Assembly: GCF_017798165.1 (NCBI RefSeq)
Contig: NZ_CP059068.1
Span: 3,224,001-3,288,000, forward strand
Source of the DNA: Rhodoferax sp. AJA081-3
GTDB taxonomy: Bacteria; Pseudomonadota; Gammaproteobacteria; Burkholderiales; Burkholderiaceae_C
DNA length: 64,000 bases
Direction: 5' to 3'
Below are positions 44,887 through 53,491 of the stretch, piece by piece (within the stretch, counting starts at the first letter, position 1; each line of letters opens with the position of its first letter). Made by a program: the position numbers and the translations under genes. The notes below the pieces were generated by a model, which was not told the DNA's origin, did not search any database, and saw nothing but the letters and a program-made list of their open reading frames with translations.

Positions 44887-45076
44887 CCGTATCCAAAGTC
44901 ACGGCACGGGGTGTGATCTGGGTCTTGGCCACTTGTGTGCCCGCGTCGATGCTCTTATGCCCATTGCTTGCAACATGGTCAAAGCCCATCAGCATGCTTC
45001 CATGCAGTACGGCAAACGCGGTGGCAGCGATGGCGAAGGCGGTGATATTGAAACGGTTGGTAGCGGTGAAGGTCAT
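44861..45076 (-). CDS. Small single-pass protein overlapping lepB
   Basis: 71 residues from ATG 45076 with GGAG about nine bases upstream. One hydrophobic segment (ITAFAIAATAFAVLHGSMLMG) could be a signal or an anchor. The C-terminus has TQITPRAVTLDTVVISSRR, rich in Thr and Val. It overlaps the lepB start by 26 bases in another frame, so lepB translation may be coupled to it. Family not recognised; similar short proteins are common in Comamonadaceae by my recollection only. Confidence 0.55.
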   Translation of the reverse strand: MTFTATNRFNITAFAIAATAFAVLHGSMLMGFDHVASNGHKSIDAGTQVAKTQITPRAVTLDTVVISSRRA

Positions 45077-45417
45077 GGTGAAACTCCGGTTGGTGTTGTG
45101 AGCTGGTCTTTGGGACCCGATGACCGAACTGTAAAAGCGCCCACTGCACCACGCCAGCGTCTTGCGACGTACTGCGCCCTGGCGCGAAGAAGTGCCGAAA
45201 TCACGGACTAGGCTGCGCGCCACACCCCCACCCCGTCGACCCGCGCGCCCCATATCCGGTCTGTACCGCGGAATCTGCTACTGGTCGCACGGGGCTGGCA
45301 TTACACCTACACACCACCTATTCTTGGCCCATCAAGCACTGCAGCCCACCGCAGTCTTGGTCACGGCCACCGGCCTGTGCCTGATGGTGTGGACACTGTG
45401 AAAGTAGAGGAAGCCCT
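45077..45417. other. 341-base gap with no supported gene
   Basis: Divergent promoters for the small lepB-side gene and the PspC-domain gene must lie here. I see no convincing -35/-10 pair, repeat, hairpin with T-run or ribosome-bound small gene. A longer in-frame upstream extension of the minus gene exists to 45253 but lacks a ribosome site. Confidence 0.4.
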
Positions 45418-45771
45418 ATGACTTTGGCCCAAGAACTGGAAAATCTGGAGCAGATGCGCAACCGCGGTGCCCTGAGCGAGGCTGAGTTTGCGCAAGCGAA
45501 GGCGCGTTTGTTGCAAACGCCAGCTGCGCCGGCGTCGCGGCTCAATGCCACAGCACTCAATGGCTTGCGCCGTTCCCGCTCTGACCAATGGATAGGCGGG
45601 GTTTGCGGCGGCCTCGCACAATTCACCGGACTGGATGCCTGGCTGTGGCGCCTGCTGTTTGCATTGTTGGTGATACTGGCCGGTACCGGCGTCTTGTTCT
45701 ACGTACTGATGTGGATTTTGGTCCCCCAGGAGCCCAACACCTATCACACGCCTATCTCAACCAACTCCTGA
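45418..45771 (+). CDS. SHOCT-like plus PspC-domain membrane protein
   Basis: 117 residues, AGAGGAA seven bases upstream. The N-terminal LAQELENLEQMRNRGALSEAEFAQAKARLL is a SHOCT-type short helical oligomerisation motif. A PspC domain follows (RSRSDQWIGGVCGGLAQFTGLDAWLWRLLFALLVIL, FYVLMWILVPQE) with one hairpin-like membrane segment. PspC proteins take part in phage-shock or envelope-stress signalling, but standalone versions are of unknown role. Its 3' end overlaps the convergent EAL gene by 28 bases. Confidence 0.82.
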   Translation: MTLAQELENLEQMRNRGALSEAEFAQAKARLLQTPAAPASRLNATALNGLRRSRSDQWIGGVCGGLAQFTGLDAWLWRLLFALLVILAGTGVLFYVLMWILVPQEPNTYHTPISTNS

Positions 45772-47126
45772 GCGGGCAGAGCGGGCACGGTTCCGGTGTT
45801 CAGCACATAGGCTTCAAAGGCCTCCGCCGGCACCGGCTTGCTGAACAGATAACCCTGGAAGAGGCGGCAGCCGTTTTGCACTAGAAACTGCTGCTGCCCT
45901 ACCGTCTCCACGCCCTCGGCAATCACGGCAAAGTGCAGGCTGTCACCCAGGCCAATGACCATGCGGGCGATGGCGGCATCGTTGCTGTCGGTCAGGATGT
46001 CGCGCACAAAGGACTGGTCTATCTTCAACTGGTCCAGCGGCAGGCGCTTAAGGTAGTTGAGCGATGAATACCCGGTACCAAAATCATCCAGCGAGAAACC
46101 CACGCCCAAGGCCTTCAACTGGTCCATCTTGGTGATGATGTCTTCTATATCGTGCACCAGTGAACTCTCGGTCAGTTCCAGCTTTAGACGCCGCGGGTTC
46201 ACACCGGTGCGCTCGATGACGGCTTGCACCTGCTGCACAAAGTTGGCCTGCTGGAACTGGCGCACGCTGACATTCACCGCCAGCGTCAAGCGATCCAGCC
46301 TGGGCTTGCCAGACCATTCCACCAACTGGGTGCAGGCGCTGCCCAGCACCCAGGCGCCTAGCGGCAAGATCAACCCGGTCTGCTCAGCCAGCGGGATGAA
46401 TTCATCGGGTGGCACCAGGCCCAGCTTGGGGTGGCGCCAGCGCAGCAGGGCTTCTGCCCCCACCACATGTCCGTCGGCCGTCACCTGCGGCTGGTAGGTC
46501 AGAAAGAACTCGCCCCGCATCAGGCCCTTGCGCAGCGCCATTTCCATGGCGGAGTGTTCGGCCAGGTCCGCCACCATGACATGGACCAGGGCGTAGATGC
46601 CCAGCGCGGCAAAAAAATTGTTGACCCAGGTACCCCAGACCCGCATGCCGTCGGGCAGCGTGTAACCGCTGTCCAGCCCCACGGGCCAACTGGCCAGCAC
46701 CACAAAACCGATGCAGCACACACCCGTTACCGTAAACCGCATGGCGGGGGTGTCGTCCCGCAAAAACACCAGGGCCGCGATCGCCAGGACAAGCAGAAAA
46801 TTGTGGGTGGACCGCGGAGCCTGCGGGCTGGGCACGTCCAGCAGCAGGCAAACGCCACTGATGACAATGAACATGCTGATGACCAGCAGAAAAAACGCCA
46901 TGCGGGTGCGTTTGTAGTGGGTCAAGACCGCAATAACAATGCCGACTGCCAGCATGAACAGATCCATGGTCACAATGGACCAGGCCGCTTTGCTGGTGAA
47001 GAAGGCCGCCCAGCCCAGCCCCAAGACGATCAGCAGCATGGAGCCGATCCACAACGTCATTTGCACGCGCCGCCGGTGCAGCTCTCTGCGTGGCGATCGG
47101 TTGGGGGTGTCGGGCGGTATGTGCAT
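45744..47126 (-). CDS. Membrane-bound EAL-domain c-di-GMP phosphodiesterase
   Basis: 460 residues from ATG 47126. Five or six membrane segments (about 24-200) form the sensor part. The EAL domain (about 210-450) has GAEALLRWRHPKLG (the EAL motif itself), LAVNVSVRQF, LKLELTES, LDDFGTGYSSLNYL, KIDQSFVRD and IAEGVET. The Glu, Asn, DD and Lys residues needed for metal-dependent cleavage of c-di-GMP to pGpG are all visible. There is no GGDEF domain. Signal unknown; the gene follows two small membrane-protein genes on the same strand. Confidence 0.88.
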   Translation of the reverse strand: MHIPPDTPNRSPRRELHRRRVQMTLWIGSMLLIVLGLGWAAFFTSKAAWSIVTMDLFMLAVGIVIAVLTHYKRTRMAFFLLVISMFIVISGVCLLLDVPSPQAPRSTHNFLLVLAIAALVFLRDDTPAMRFTVTGVCCIGFVVLASWPVGLDSGYTLPDGMRVWGTWVNNFFAALGIYALVHVMVADLAEHSAMEMALRKGLMRGEFFLTYQPQVTADGHVVGAEALLRWRHPKLGLVPPDEFIPLAEQTGLILPLGAWVLGSACTQLVEWSGKPRLDRLTLAVNVSVRQFQQANFVQQVQAVIERTGVNPRRLKLELTESSLVHDIEDIITKMDQLKALGVGFSLDDFGTGYSSLNYLKRLPLDQLKIDQSFVRDILTDSNDAAIARMVIGLGDSLHFAVIAEGVETVGQQQFLVQNGCRLFQGYLFSKPVPAEAFEAYVLNTGTVPALPAQELVEIGV

Positions 47127-47170
47127 AGCAGGGCCGAAGCAGCACAGGCTAATGCCAGCCCCGCAGACCG

Positions 47171-47560
47171 TCAACTGTTTTGCACGACCCGGTGTTGCCA
47201 ATAGACAAAAAGTGGCGCCCCCACTATCTCCAGCGCCGTGAATGCAATGAAGGGTGTCAGGGGCAGCCCCACACTGGCCATGGAGACCAGGCGACCTATG
47301 CCGCCCAGGAAAATCATCAACCATAGAACGCGGAACAGCACCGTCTGTTCGGAGATGCGTGGCACCAGCCACCAGCTGGCCAGCCCCAGGCCCAGCCACA
47401 CCCCTGCCAGAAAGCGCATATTGCTGTCCAAGGTGGCATCTGCAGGCAGGTTCAGGCTGGCATACAGCGGGTCGTGTATGCCCATCATCTGCACCAAACC
47501 GGTGATGACCGGCACCGTGCCCATCAAGGCACTCACGATTTGCAGTGTGCGCTTGTTCAT
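47171..47560 (-). CDS. DUF4345-family membrane protein
   Basis: 129 residues from ATG 47560, which overlaps the upstream stop (ATGA). Four membrane segments; VPVITGLVQMMGIHDPLYAS and NMRFLAGVWLGLGLASWWLVPRI then LGGIGRLVSMASVGLPL are the DUF4345 pattern. Function unknown. It is the second gene of a coupled pair under a divergent TetR regulator. Confidence 0.75.
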   Translation of the reverse strand: MNKRTLQIVSALMGTVPVITGLVQMMGIHDPLYASLNLPADATLDSNMRFLAGVWLGLGLASWWLVPRISEQTVLFRVLWLMIFLGGIGRLVSMASVGLPLTPFIAFTALEIVGAPLFVYWQHRVVQNS

Positions 47561-47979
47561 GGCAATACCACTGCAAAACCCAGACCCGCCGCGTACAAAA
47601 CACTGGCCAGCGCAATGCCACGTTGGGGCACGCTGAACCAGTAGCGCTGCGCCAGGGCCAGGTAGGCCAGCAATACCCCCATGCCCAGGGCCAGCAGAAA
47701 GGGCGATTGCGCCAACACGGTCCAATGGACCAGCGCCAGATATCCCCACACCAAGGCAAACAGCATTGCACCCAGGCTGTGGCTGGCGTGGAACCCCTTG
47801 GCGGCGCGTGCCATCGTGGTCTGCCGCGAGATGACGGGAGACACCACGCGCAGGGCCTCGGTCACCATCGCATCCCGCGGGTCAAACTTGTTGCCATAAA
47901 AGGTGAAGACCAGGTGTGCACAACCCAGCAGGCCGACCACGGTCGCGCTGGCGATGATGAAGTACGGGGCGAGAACCAT
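47557..47979 (-). CDS. LIC_13387-like small membrane protein
   Basis: 140 residues from ATG 47979, with AGGAG six bases upstream. Four membrane segments; YGNKFDPRD and SRQTTMARAAKGFHASHSLGAMLFALVWG are conserved in a proteobacterial family of unknown function. It is first gene of the pair with DUF4345, translationally coupled, and divergent from a TetR-type regulator with palindromic sites between them. Control by that regulator is likely. Confidence 0.7.
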   Translation of the reverse strand: MVLAPYFIIASATVVGLLGCAHLVFTFYGNKFDPRDAMVTEALRVVSPVISRQTTMARAAKGFHASHSLGAMLFALVWGYLALVHWTVLAQSPFLLALGMGVLLAYLALAQRYWFSVPQRGIALASVLYAAGLGFAVVLP

Positions 47980-48019
47980 GGCAGCTCCTGTCAAAAGGGA
48001 AAGGTCGAATATGGCTGTG

Positions 48020-48042
48020 CAATCTTTACATGGGAAAGATTG
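48020..48042. promoter_or_regulatory. Palindromic operator candidate 1 (TetR intergenic)
   Basis: CAATCTTT and AAAGATTG, a perfect 8-bp inverted repeat with a 7-base centre, lie between the divergent membrane-gene pair and the TetR gene. It shares the ATCTT/AAGAT core with the second palindrome. Confidence 0.55.
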
Positions 48043-48059
48043 TGTTTGAATTGTTGCAC

Positions 48060-48086
48060 GCTTATCTTTCTCGTGTCAAGATAAGC
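48060..48086. promoter_or_regulatory. Palindromic operator candidate 2 (TetR intergenic)
   Basis: GCTTATCTT and AAGATAAGC, a perfect 9-bp inverted repeat with a 9-base centre, end two bases before the TetR ATG. The position fits autorepression by the encoded regulator. Confidence 0.6.
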
Positions 48087-48088
48087 CC

Positions 48089-48712
48089 ATGATCCCAACT
48101 GCCAAACGCCAACCCCCCAAAAAAAGCCCCAAGCCGCCCCCCAAGGCCTACCACCACGGCAACCTGCGCGAAACCCTGCTGATGGCGGCCGAGGCCACAC
48201 TCACCGAGCGCGGCGTGCAGGGCACCACGCTGCGCGAGGTGGCCAAGGCTGCGGGTGTGTCCCACGCCGCGCCCTACCACCACTTTGCCAGTCTGAATGA
48301 CCTGCTGGCGGCGGTTGCCGAGCGCGGTTTTATTGCATTGGGTGATGCCATGGAACAGGCCACCGCCACAGCCGATACACGGGAGCGTCTGCTGCAGATC
48401 GCACAGGCCTATGTGGGCTGTGCCCGGGCCCAGCCTGCGCGTTTCAGGCTGATGTTTGCGCCCCAACTGAACCAAGGCGACGTCTACCCGGCGCTGAAGG
48501 CCGCATCCCACCGCGCTTTTGGTTTTCTGATGGCAGCGGCCAGCGCCCATGACCCGGTCAAAGGGCCAGAACTGGCGCTGTGCGGCTGGAGCCTGTCCCA
48601 CGGCCTGAGCAACCTGTTGATCGACGGGGCGTTTGACACACTGCCCACACCCGTGGCCAACACCGACGCCCTGGTACGGCAGCTGGCAGCACGCGCGTTG
48701 GGTCCGCTCTAG
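48089..48712 (+). CDS. TetR/AcrR-family transcriptional regulator
   Basis: 207 residues. A Pro/Lys-rich N-terminus (KRQPPKKSPKPPPKAYHHGNLRETLL) precedes the HTH (LTERGVQGTTLREVAKAAGVSHAAPYHHFASLNDLLAAVAERGF, about 35-78). The C-terminal part (RFRLMFAPQLN, ALCGWSLSHGLSNLLIDGAF) is the TetR_C_33/WHG type. It is divergent from the DUF4345 pair, with two perfect palindromes in the 109-base gap. Effector unknown. Confidence 0.9.
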   Translation: MIPTAKRQPPKKSPKPPPKAYHHGNLRETLLMAAEATLTERGVQGTTLREVAKAAGVSHAAPYHHFASLNDLLAAVAERGFIALGDAMEQATATADTRERLLQIAQAYVGCARAQPARFRLMFAPQLNQGDVYPALKAASHRAFGFLMAAASAHDPVKGPELALCGWSLSHGLSNLLIDGAFDTLPTPVANTDALVRQLAARALGPL

Positions 48713-48765
48713 TTCATGGCCCGCATCACCCACCGCTACCGCGAAGCTGGGCCTACCAGCCGACC

Positions 48766-49419
48766 TTAAGGCGTGGCGGCGATGTCGATGCCCGCCGTGC
48801 GCGCCTCGGCCAACAGCGTGGCCAGCTCGGCGGCCGAGTGCACGTTCAGCCGCTCAAAAATCTTGCGCCGGTGTTCTTCCACGGTGCGCACGCTGAGCTC
48901 CATCTTCCACGCAATGGTTTTGTTCAGCTCACCCGCGGCCACCAGGGGCATCAACCGCACCTGCTGGCGCGACAGGCCCTCGATGAGTTGGCGCAGCGCG
49001 TCCACACGGGCCATGCGCCCGTGCCACTGCACCTCGGCATTCAGCGCCTGGCGTATCAGCTGCACCAGGGCTTCATCGGCATACGGCTTTTCGGCGAAGC
49101 TGAATGCACCCCGGGCCATGGCGCCCACCGCCATGGGAATGTCACCATGCCCGCTCAAGAACAGCACCGGCATGCGTTTGTCCAGCCCTCGGCTGATCAG
49201 AGCCTCATGCACCTGCAAACCCGACAGCGGTTCCATACGCACATCCAACACAAATATGCCGCGCAGGGGCACGGTGGCCGCGTCAATTGCCGCCAGCAGC
49301 TCGGGGCCGCTGGCGTAAGAGGTCACCTCCAGATCGTGCTGACGCAGCAAAAACGCCAGGGAGGTGCGCACGCCTTCATCGTCATCGCATAGATAAATGG
49401 TGGGTTGCGTGGTTGTCAT
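48766..49419 (-). CDS. FixJ/NarL-type response regulator
   Basis: 217 residues from ATG 49419 (ATG 49434 possible). The receiver domain has IYLCDDDEGVR (acidic pocket), the phospho-acceptor Asp59 in FVLDVRMEPLSG, LSGHGDIPMAV and SFAEKPYADE (Lys). The C-terminal LuxR-type HTH is LSRQQVRLMPLVAAGELNKTIAWKMELSVRTVEEHRRKIFERL. The receiver is of the FixJ/TodT type. Its start overlaps the 3' end of the sensor kinase gene, so the two are a cognate pair. Targets unknown. Confidence 0.9.
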   Translation of the reverse strand: MTTTQPTIYLCDDDEGVRTSLAFLLRQHDLEVTSYASGPELLAAIDAATVPLRGIFVLDVRMEPLSGLQVHEALISRGLDKRMPVLFLSGHGDIPMAVGAMARGAFSFAEKPYADEALVQLIRQALNAEVQWHGRMARVDALRQLIEGLSRQQVRLMPLVAAGELNKTIAWKMELSVRTVEEHRRKIFERLNVHSAAELATLLAEARTAGIDIAATP

Positions 49420-51364
49420 GGTGTGTCGCCTCATTTATTGTTTTATCGGGTGGCAGTGAAAAACTGAAGCAGGCGCCACCCCCTGCTGCATCCTGTGCAT
49501 GCAATACCCCGCCGTGTGACTCCAGTATGGAGCGGCAAATCGCCAAGCCCAGGCCCGTGCCTTCCTTCTTGGTGGAGAAGAACGCTTCGGTCAGGGTTTC
49601 GATATCGCGCCCGCCCAGGCCCGGCCCGGTATCGCTGATGGCCACGGTAACCCAGCCCTGCGCACTGCCCAAGGGCGGGTTATGGCTGAGAAGGGTGTGC
49701 ACCTGCAGGCTGCGCGGCGGCGGTGTTGCCGCCATGGCGTCGTTCGCATTGCGCAGCAGGTTGGTGATGACCTGCTCGATGCCGATGCGGTCCATACGCA
49801 CGCGCGGCAGGCCAGCGTCCAGATCCAGTTGCACGCTGACACCTGCGCGTTTGAAATCCAGCTTCAGCAGCGCCACCGCGTCCGACACGATGGTGTTGAT
49901 GTCGTGTGGCTCCAGCACCAGCTCGCGGCGTGCCAGGCGCTCACGGATGCGGTGCACGATGCCACCCGCTGCGGAAGCGTGGCGCGACAGGGCCTGGGCC
50001 GCCGCCAGCAGATCGGGCCGGGTGCCAGGTTGTTTCTCCAGCGCCTTGGCAATGCCCGCGCTGTAACTCACGATGCTGGTCAGTGGCTGGTTCAGTTCAT
50101 GGGCCAGTGTGGACGCCACCTCGCCCAGGGTGGACAGACGGGCATGGTTGGACAAGACCTCACGCTGTTTGCGCTCCAACTCGGCCAGGCGTTTGCGTTC
50201 GGTTACATCCACGATGGAGCCCATCCACCCCACCTGCTGGCCCGCGCCATCCACCAGGGGGGATTCAAACACCACCACGTCCACCATGCGCCCATCGCGG
50301 TGGCGCCAGCGGGTCTCGTGGCCCACGCGTTGGGTGGGGTGGCTGGCTGCATCCTGCGGCGGGTGGGCCAGGTGGTCGAACTCCGGGTCGTGTTCCACCA
50401 ACTCGTCCACCGAATAACCCACCATCTCGCAAAAGGTGCGGTTGGCAAACAGCAGGCGGCCATTCAGATCACGGGCGCGCAGGCCCACCAGGGCCGACTC
50501 CTCCAGCGACTGGCGCCACGCGGCCTCGTTGCGCCAGGCGGCTTCGGCCCGCGTGACCTGGCGCATCTGGCGACGCAGCAGCAGGGTGGCCACGCTGATC
50601 AGCACCAGAAAACCCACCAGCAAAATTACCGGCAGGGTGGTAAACCAGTGGGGCTGGCGCACACGTTGGGTCAGGCGCAGGCGGGCATCCGGTATGGCTT
50701 TGAACGGGGTCTCGTAGGTCTCACCCCGCGCCACGCGGCCCGGACTTTCGGTGGACACAATCACTTCGCCCAGGCCGCTGAGCAACTGCACTTCGTACTG
50801 TGCGGCCAGCCACCAGAAATCCTTGCTCTGTATCAGATCCGCCGGGTCGTAGCGGGCAATCAGCTGGCCCGTCTGCGGGTGGTGTTCGTCGCTGGTGGGG
50901 GCAATCAGGTGCAGCGAGATGCCCTGGGCCTGGGGCTGCGCTGGCACGCCCGGTCGCTGTTCGCGCCGGGCCTCGGCCACGATGCGCATGTCGGCATCCA
51001 GCCACACCACACTCAACCAGCGGCGGTCCAGACCGGCGGCAATCTCGGGTTGTATGGCCAGTTGTCGGTTGGGGTCGGCGCCGGCTGGCGGCAGGTGGGT
51101 GGCGGCGGCCCGCAGCTTGACCGCCTCGGTTTCCAGCCGCGCCGCCAGCTGCGCCTCCAGGCTCAGCGTGTCGGCCACCACCGACTGGCGCAGGGCCTCG
51201 CGCTCCAGCGTGTCGTTCTCTTGTGCCCATGCCACCACCAAGGCGGTGAAGAGTATGGACAGCAGCAGCGGTGCCTCCCACAAAAACCGGCTCCAGCGCG
51301 ACAAACCAGCCGAAGGCGGTGCCGCCCCATGGTGGGTGTGGTGGGCGATGGCGGGGGTGCTCAT
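49382..51364 (-). CDS. Membrane sensor histidine kinase, FixL/DctB-like
   Basis: 660 residues. Two membrane segments (about 28-46 and 246-266) enclose a periplasmic sensor of about 200 residues. A PAS domain follows (about 285-400; RDLNGRLLFANRTFCEMVGYSVDEL, WMGSIVDVTERKR), then the kinase with STLAHELNQPLTSIVSYSAG (His422), NLLRNANDAMAA, ISDTGPGLGGRD and EGTGLGLAICRSI. This HWE-like HELNQPL box is typical of FixL/DctB/TodS-group kinases paired with FixJ-type regulators, as here. The His-rich tail (HHDNHATHHLSMR) reads through the regulator's start. Periplasmic ligand unknown. Confidence 0.9.
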   Translation of the reverse strand: MSTPAIAHHTHHGAAPPSAGLSRWSRFLWEAPLLLSILFTALVVAWAQENDTLEREALRQSVVADTLSLEAQLAARLETEAVKLRAAATHLPPAGADPNRQLAIQPEIAAGLDRRWLSVVWLDADMRIVAEARREQRPGVPAQPQAQGISLHLIAPTSDEHHPQTGQLIARYDPADLIQSKDFWWLAAQYEVQLLSGLGEVIVSTESPGRVARGETYETPFKAIPDARLRLTQRVRQPHWFTTLPVILLVGFLVLISVATLLLRRQMRQVTRAEAAWRNEAAWRQSLEESALVGLRARDLNGRLLFANRTFCEMVGYSVDELVEHDPEFDHLAHPPQDAASHPTQRVGHETRWRHRDGRMVDVVVFESPLVDGAGQQVGWMGSIVDVTERKRLAELERKQREVLSNHARLSTLGEVASTLAHELNQPLTSIVSYSAGIAKALEKQPGTRPDLLAAAQALSRHASAAGGIVHRIRERLARRELVLEPHDINTIVSDAVALLKLDFKRAGVSVQLDLDAGLPRVRMDRIGIEQVITNLLRNANDAMAATPPPRSLQVHTLLSHNPPLGSAQGWVTVAISDTGPGLGGRDIETLTEAFFSTKKEGTGLGLAICRSILESHGGVLHAQDAAGGGACFSFSLPPDKTINEATHHDNHATHHLSMR

Positions 51365-51401
51365 GGGGCGAGTCTACTGAAGCGGGCTTGCGCCGGTTAG
51401 A

Positions 51402-52091
51402 TCACACCGCGTCCTGCCAGGCCAGACCCAGGGGCAGTGCTGCTGGGCCGAACAGAAAATGCAGCACCCGCCGCTGGCTGCTCCCCGTGGATTTGGACGA
51501 GGCATGCAGCAGCAGCGGGCGCATTATCAAGACCCCGCCGCGGGCCACCGTGCACACCTGTTCGGTGTGCGTCTGGCGTGCCGCAGCGGCGGCCTCCGTG
51601 TCGAGCATGCCCAGGCGGTGTGAACCGGCGAGCACACGCAAGGCCCCGTCATTGGCCGTGCAGGTGTCAATGTGCACACGCACAGCGATGAGCTGTTGCA
51701 ACAGCGTGCTGGGCGGCTGCACAAACAAAGCCCCTTCCTTTTCAGACCAAGGGCCCAGGCTGGGGTGGTCTACCCGGTGGGCCACCGGGATGCTGAGGTC
51801 CTGGTGCAACGGGACCAGCCAGTTGCGCGTGGCAGATTTTTCAAAGTAGGTGCATTGCACCGCCACCATGTCTGGCGTGAGCAGTGGTGACAGTAGCGGG
51901 TGTTGTCGAAGTTTGGCTGCCAGTGCGCGGCACCAGGCATGTTGCATCAGCTTGCGTGTGCCACCCGACGCCGATGCGCCGCGCGCCGCTTGTTCGGCAA
52001 GGGTGTCGCATTCGGCATCACTTAAAACGGGGGCAAGGACCGCAAAACCATGCGCAGTGATCTGTTGGGATATGGACATGTCAACGTACAT
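51402..52091 (-). CDS. Phytanoyl-CoA dioxygenase (PhyH) family protein
   Basis: 229 residues from ATG 52091 (ATG 52079 is equally plausible; neither has a clear ribosome site). The Fe(II)/2-oxoglutarate site shows VPLHQDLSIP (HxD), NDGALRVLAGSHRLG and the distal His with Arg following in LLLHASSKSTGSSQRRVLHFLF. Members hydroxylate diverse small molecules. The substrate is unknown. It lies downstream of two cytochrome c genes with a dispersed repeat between, and its link to them is unclear. Confidence 0.82.
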   Translation of the reverse strand: MYVDMSISQQITAHGFAVLAPVLSDAECDTLAEQAARGASASGGTRKLMQHAWCRALAAKLRQHPLLSPLLTPDMVAVQCTYFEKSATRNWLVPLHQDLSIPVAHRVDHPSLGPWSEKEGALFVQPPSTLLQQLIAVRVHIDTCTANDGALRVLAGSHRLGMLDTEAAAAARQTHTEQVCTVARGGVLIMRPLLLHASSKSTGSSQRRVLHFLFGPAALPLGLAWQDAV

Positions 52092-52107
52092 GCTGCGGCA
52101 CTGTATG

Positions 52108-52162
52108 TGCTATTGCGCTACAAAACATATAGCTAACAAAGTCCATTCTACGGGGGCTATGG
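52108..52162 (-). repeat. Dispersed 50-bp repeat, copy 8
   Basis: Reverse orientation. The minus strand reads GCCATAGCCCCCGTAGAATG, then TAGCTATATGTTTTGTAGC. It fills the gap between the triheme cytochrome gene stop (52166) and the PhyH start (52091). Confidence 0.8.
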
Positions 52163-52165
52163 CCA

Positions 52166-53485
52166 CTATTGGTTCTGCATAACTTCAAGCGGAGACACCG
52201 GGCTGGCTGCGTTGCCCCAGGCGTGGCGGATGTAGGTGAGCACCGCGGCGATCTGCGGGCCGTCCAGCGTCTGCTGGAAAGGTGGCATGCCAAAGGGCCG
52301 GGGGTTGCCGGCGGTGGCGGGGGCAAAGCCGCCGTGCAACACGGTCTGCACCAGGTTGGCGGGTGTTTCCAGGGTGACGACGCGGTTGCCGGCCAACGCC
52401 GGGTAGGCGCCTTTGGCGCCCTGGCCTTCGTTGCCGTGGCATTGTGCGCAGTGGTCTTTGTAGAGGGTGGCACCGGTGCTGAGCTGGGCCGACTCGGGCG
52501 CCTTGGCCAGCGCCGCCGCATGGGACTGTTGTGGCAAAGCCTTCAGGTACACGGCCATGGCCTGCAGGTCGGCGTTGTTGAGGTATTGCGTGCTGCGCAG
52601 CACCACCTCGGCCATGGGTCCCATGGTGCTGCCGCGGGGGGATGTGCCGGTCTGCAGCAGGGCCACCACATCTTGTGTGGCCCAGTCGGCCACGCCCGCT
52701 TCGCGGCTGGATGCCAGCGACGGGGCATACCAGTGCTGCATGGGGATTGCGCCGCCCTGCAGGGCCAGTTCACTTCGGCTGGCACCCAACAGGTTGCGCC
52801 CGGCATGGCAGGCAGCGCAGTGGCCCAGGCCGCGCACCAGGTAGGCGCCGCGGTTCCATTCTTCGGTCTGTGTGGGCTCGGGCGCAAACTCGCCCGCCCG
52901 GAAAAACAGCGCCCGCCACACGGCCAATGCCGCCTGGCTGTTGTACGGAAAGGCCAGTTCGTGCGGCCGGTTGGCCTGCGCCACCGCCGGCAGGCTGCGC
53001 AGGTAGGCGAACAGCGCGTCGCTGTCGGCGCGGCTGACTTGTGTGTAGCTGGTGTAGGGGAAGACCGGGTACAACAAACGCCCATCCATCGAGCGCCCGT
53101 GGTGCATGGCGCGCCAGAAGGCGGCCGGTGTCCAGCGGCCCAGGCCAGTCTGTGCGTCGGGTGTGAGGTTGCTGGCGTACACCGTGCCAAACGGTGTGGC
53201 AATACCCAGGCCGCCTGCATAGTCGGCTCCGCCACGCGCGGTGTGGCAACCGGCGCAGTTGCCGGCGCGGGCCAGGTAGGCACCCTGGGCGATGTGTTGC
53301 GGCGTGGCGGTGAAGGGCACGCTGGTGCTCGCAAGGATGTCCGCCTCGCCGCGCACATTGAGCCAGGCGACGAGCGCGGTTGTGGCCAGCAAGAACACCA
53401 GCAAGACCAGCAGGCGGCGGGGCCACCGGCGTGGCGGTTGCAAACGGGTCGGGGCGGAAGCGGTTGGTTGCATGGTGGAGGGCAT
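52166..53485 (-). CDS. Membrane-anchored triheme cytochrome c
   Basis: 439 residues. One N-terminal membrane anchor (RLLVLLVFLLATTALVAWLNV). Three heme c sites are CAGCH, CAACH and CAQCH, with Met-containing loops such as FGTVYASNLTPD and GRSMDGRLLYPVFPYTSYTQVS. This is the layout of the cytochrome subunit of membrane alcohol/gluconate/sorbitol dehydrogenases, which pass electrons to ubiquinone or a terminal oxidase. No flavin or quinoprotein dehydrogenase subunit adjoins; the only partner is the diheme cytochrome gene six bases upstream. The electron donor is therefore unknown. Confidence 0.88.
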   Translation of the reverse strand: MPSTMQPTASAPTRLQPPRRWPRRLLVLLVFLLATTALVAWLNVRGEADILASTSVPFTATPQHIAQGAYLARAGNCAGCHTARGGADYAGGLGIATPFGTVYASNLTPDAQTGLGRWTPAAFWRAMHHGRSMDGRLLYPVFPYTSYTQVSRADSDALFAYLRSLPAVAQANRPHELAFPYNSQAALAVWRALFFRAGEFAPEPTQTEEWNRGAYLVRGLGHCAACHAGRNLLGASRSELALQGGAIPMQHWYAPSLASSREAGVADWATQDVVALLQTGTSPRGSTMGPMAEVVLRSTQYLNNADLQAMAVYLKALPQQSHAAALAKAPESAQLSTGATLYKDHCAQCHGNEGQGAKGAYPALAGNRVVTLETPANLVQTVLHGGFAPATAGNPRPFGMPPFQQTLDGPQIAAVLTYIRHAWGNAASPVSPLEVMQNQ

Positions 53486-53491
53486 TTCCAG

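Noticed and set aside
49682..51400. 572-codon open frame on the plus strand
   Set aside because: Antisense to the sensor kinase, His/Gln/Gly-rich composition typical of a shadow frame.
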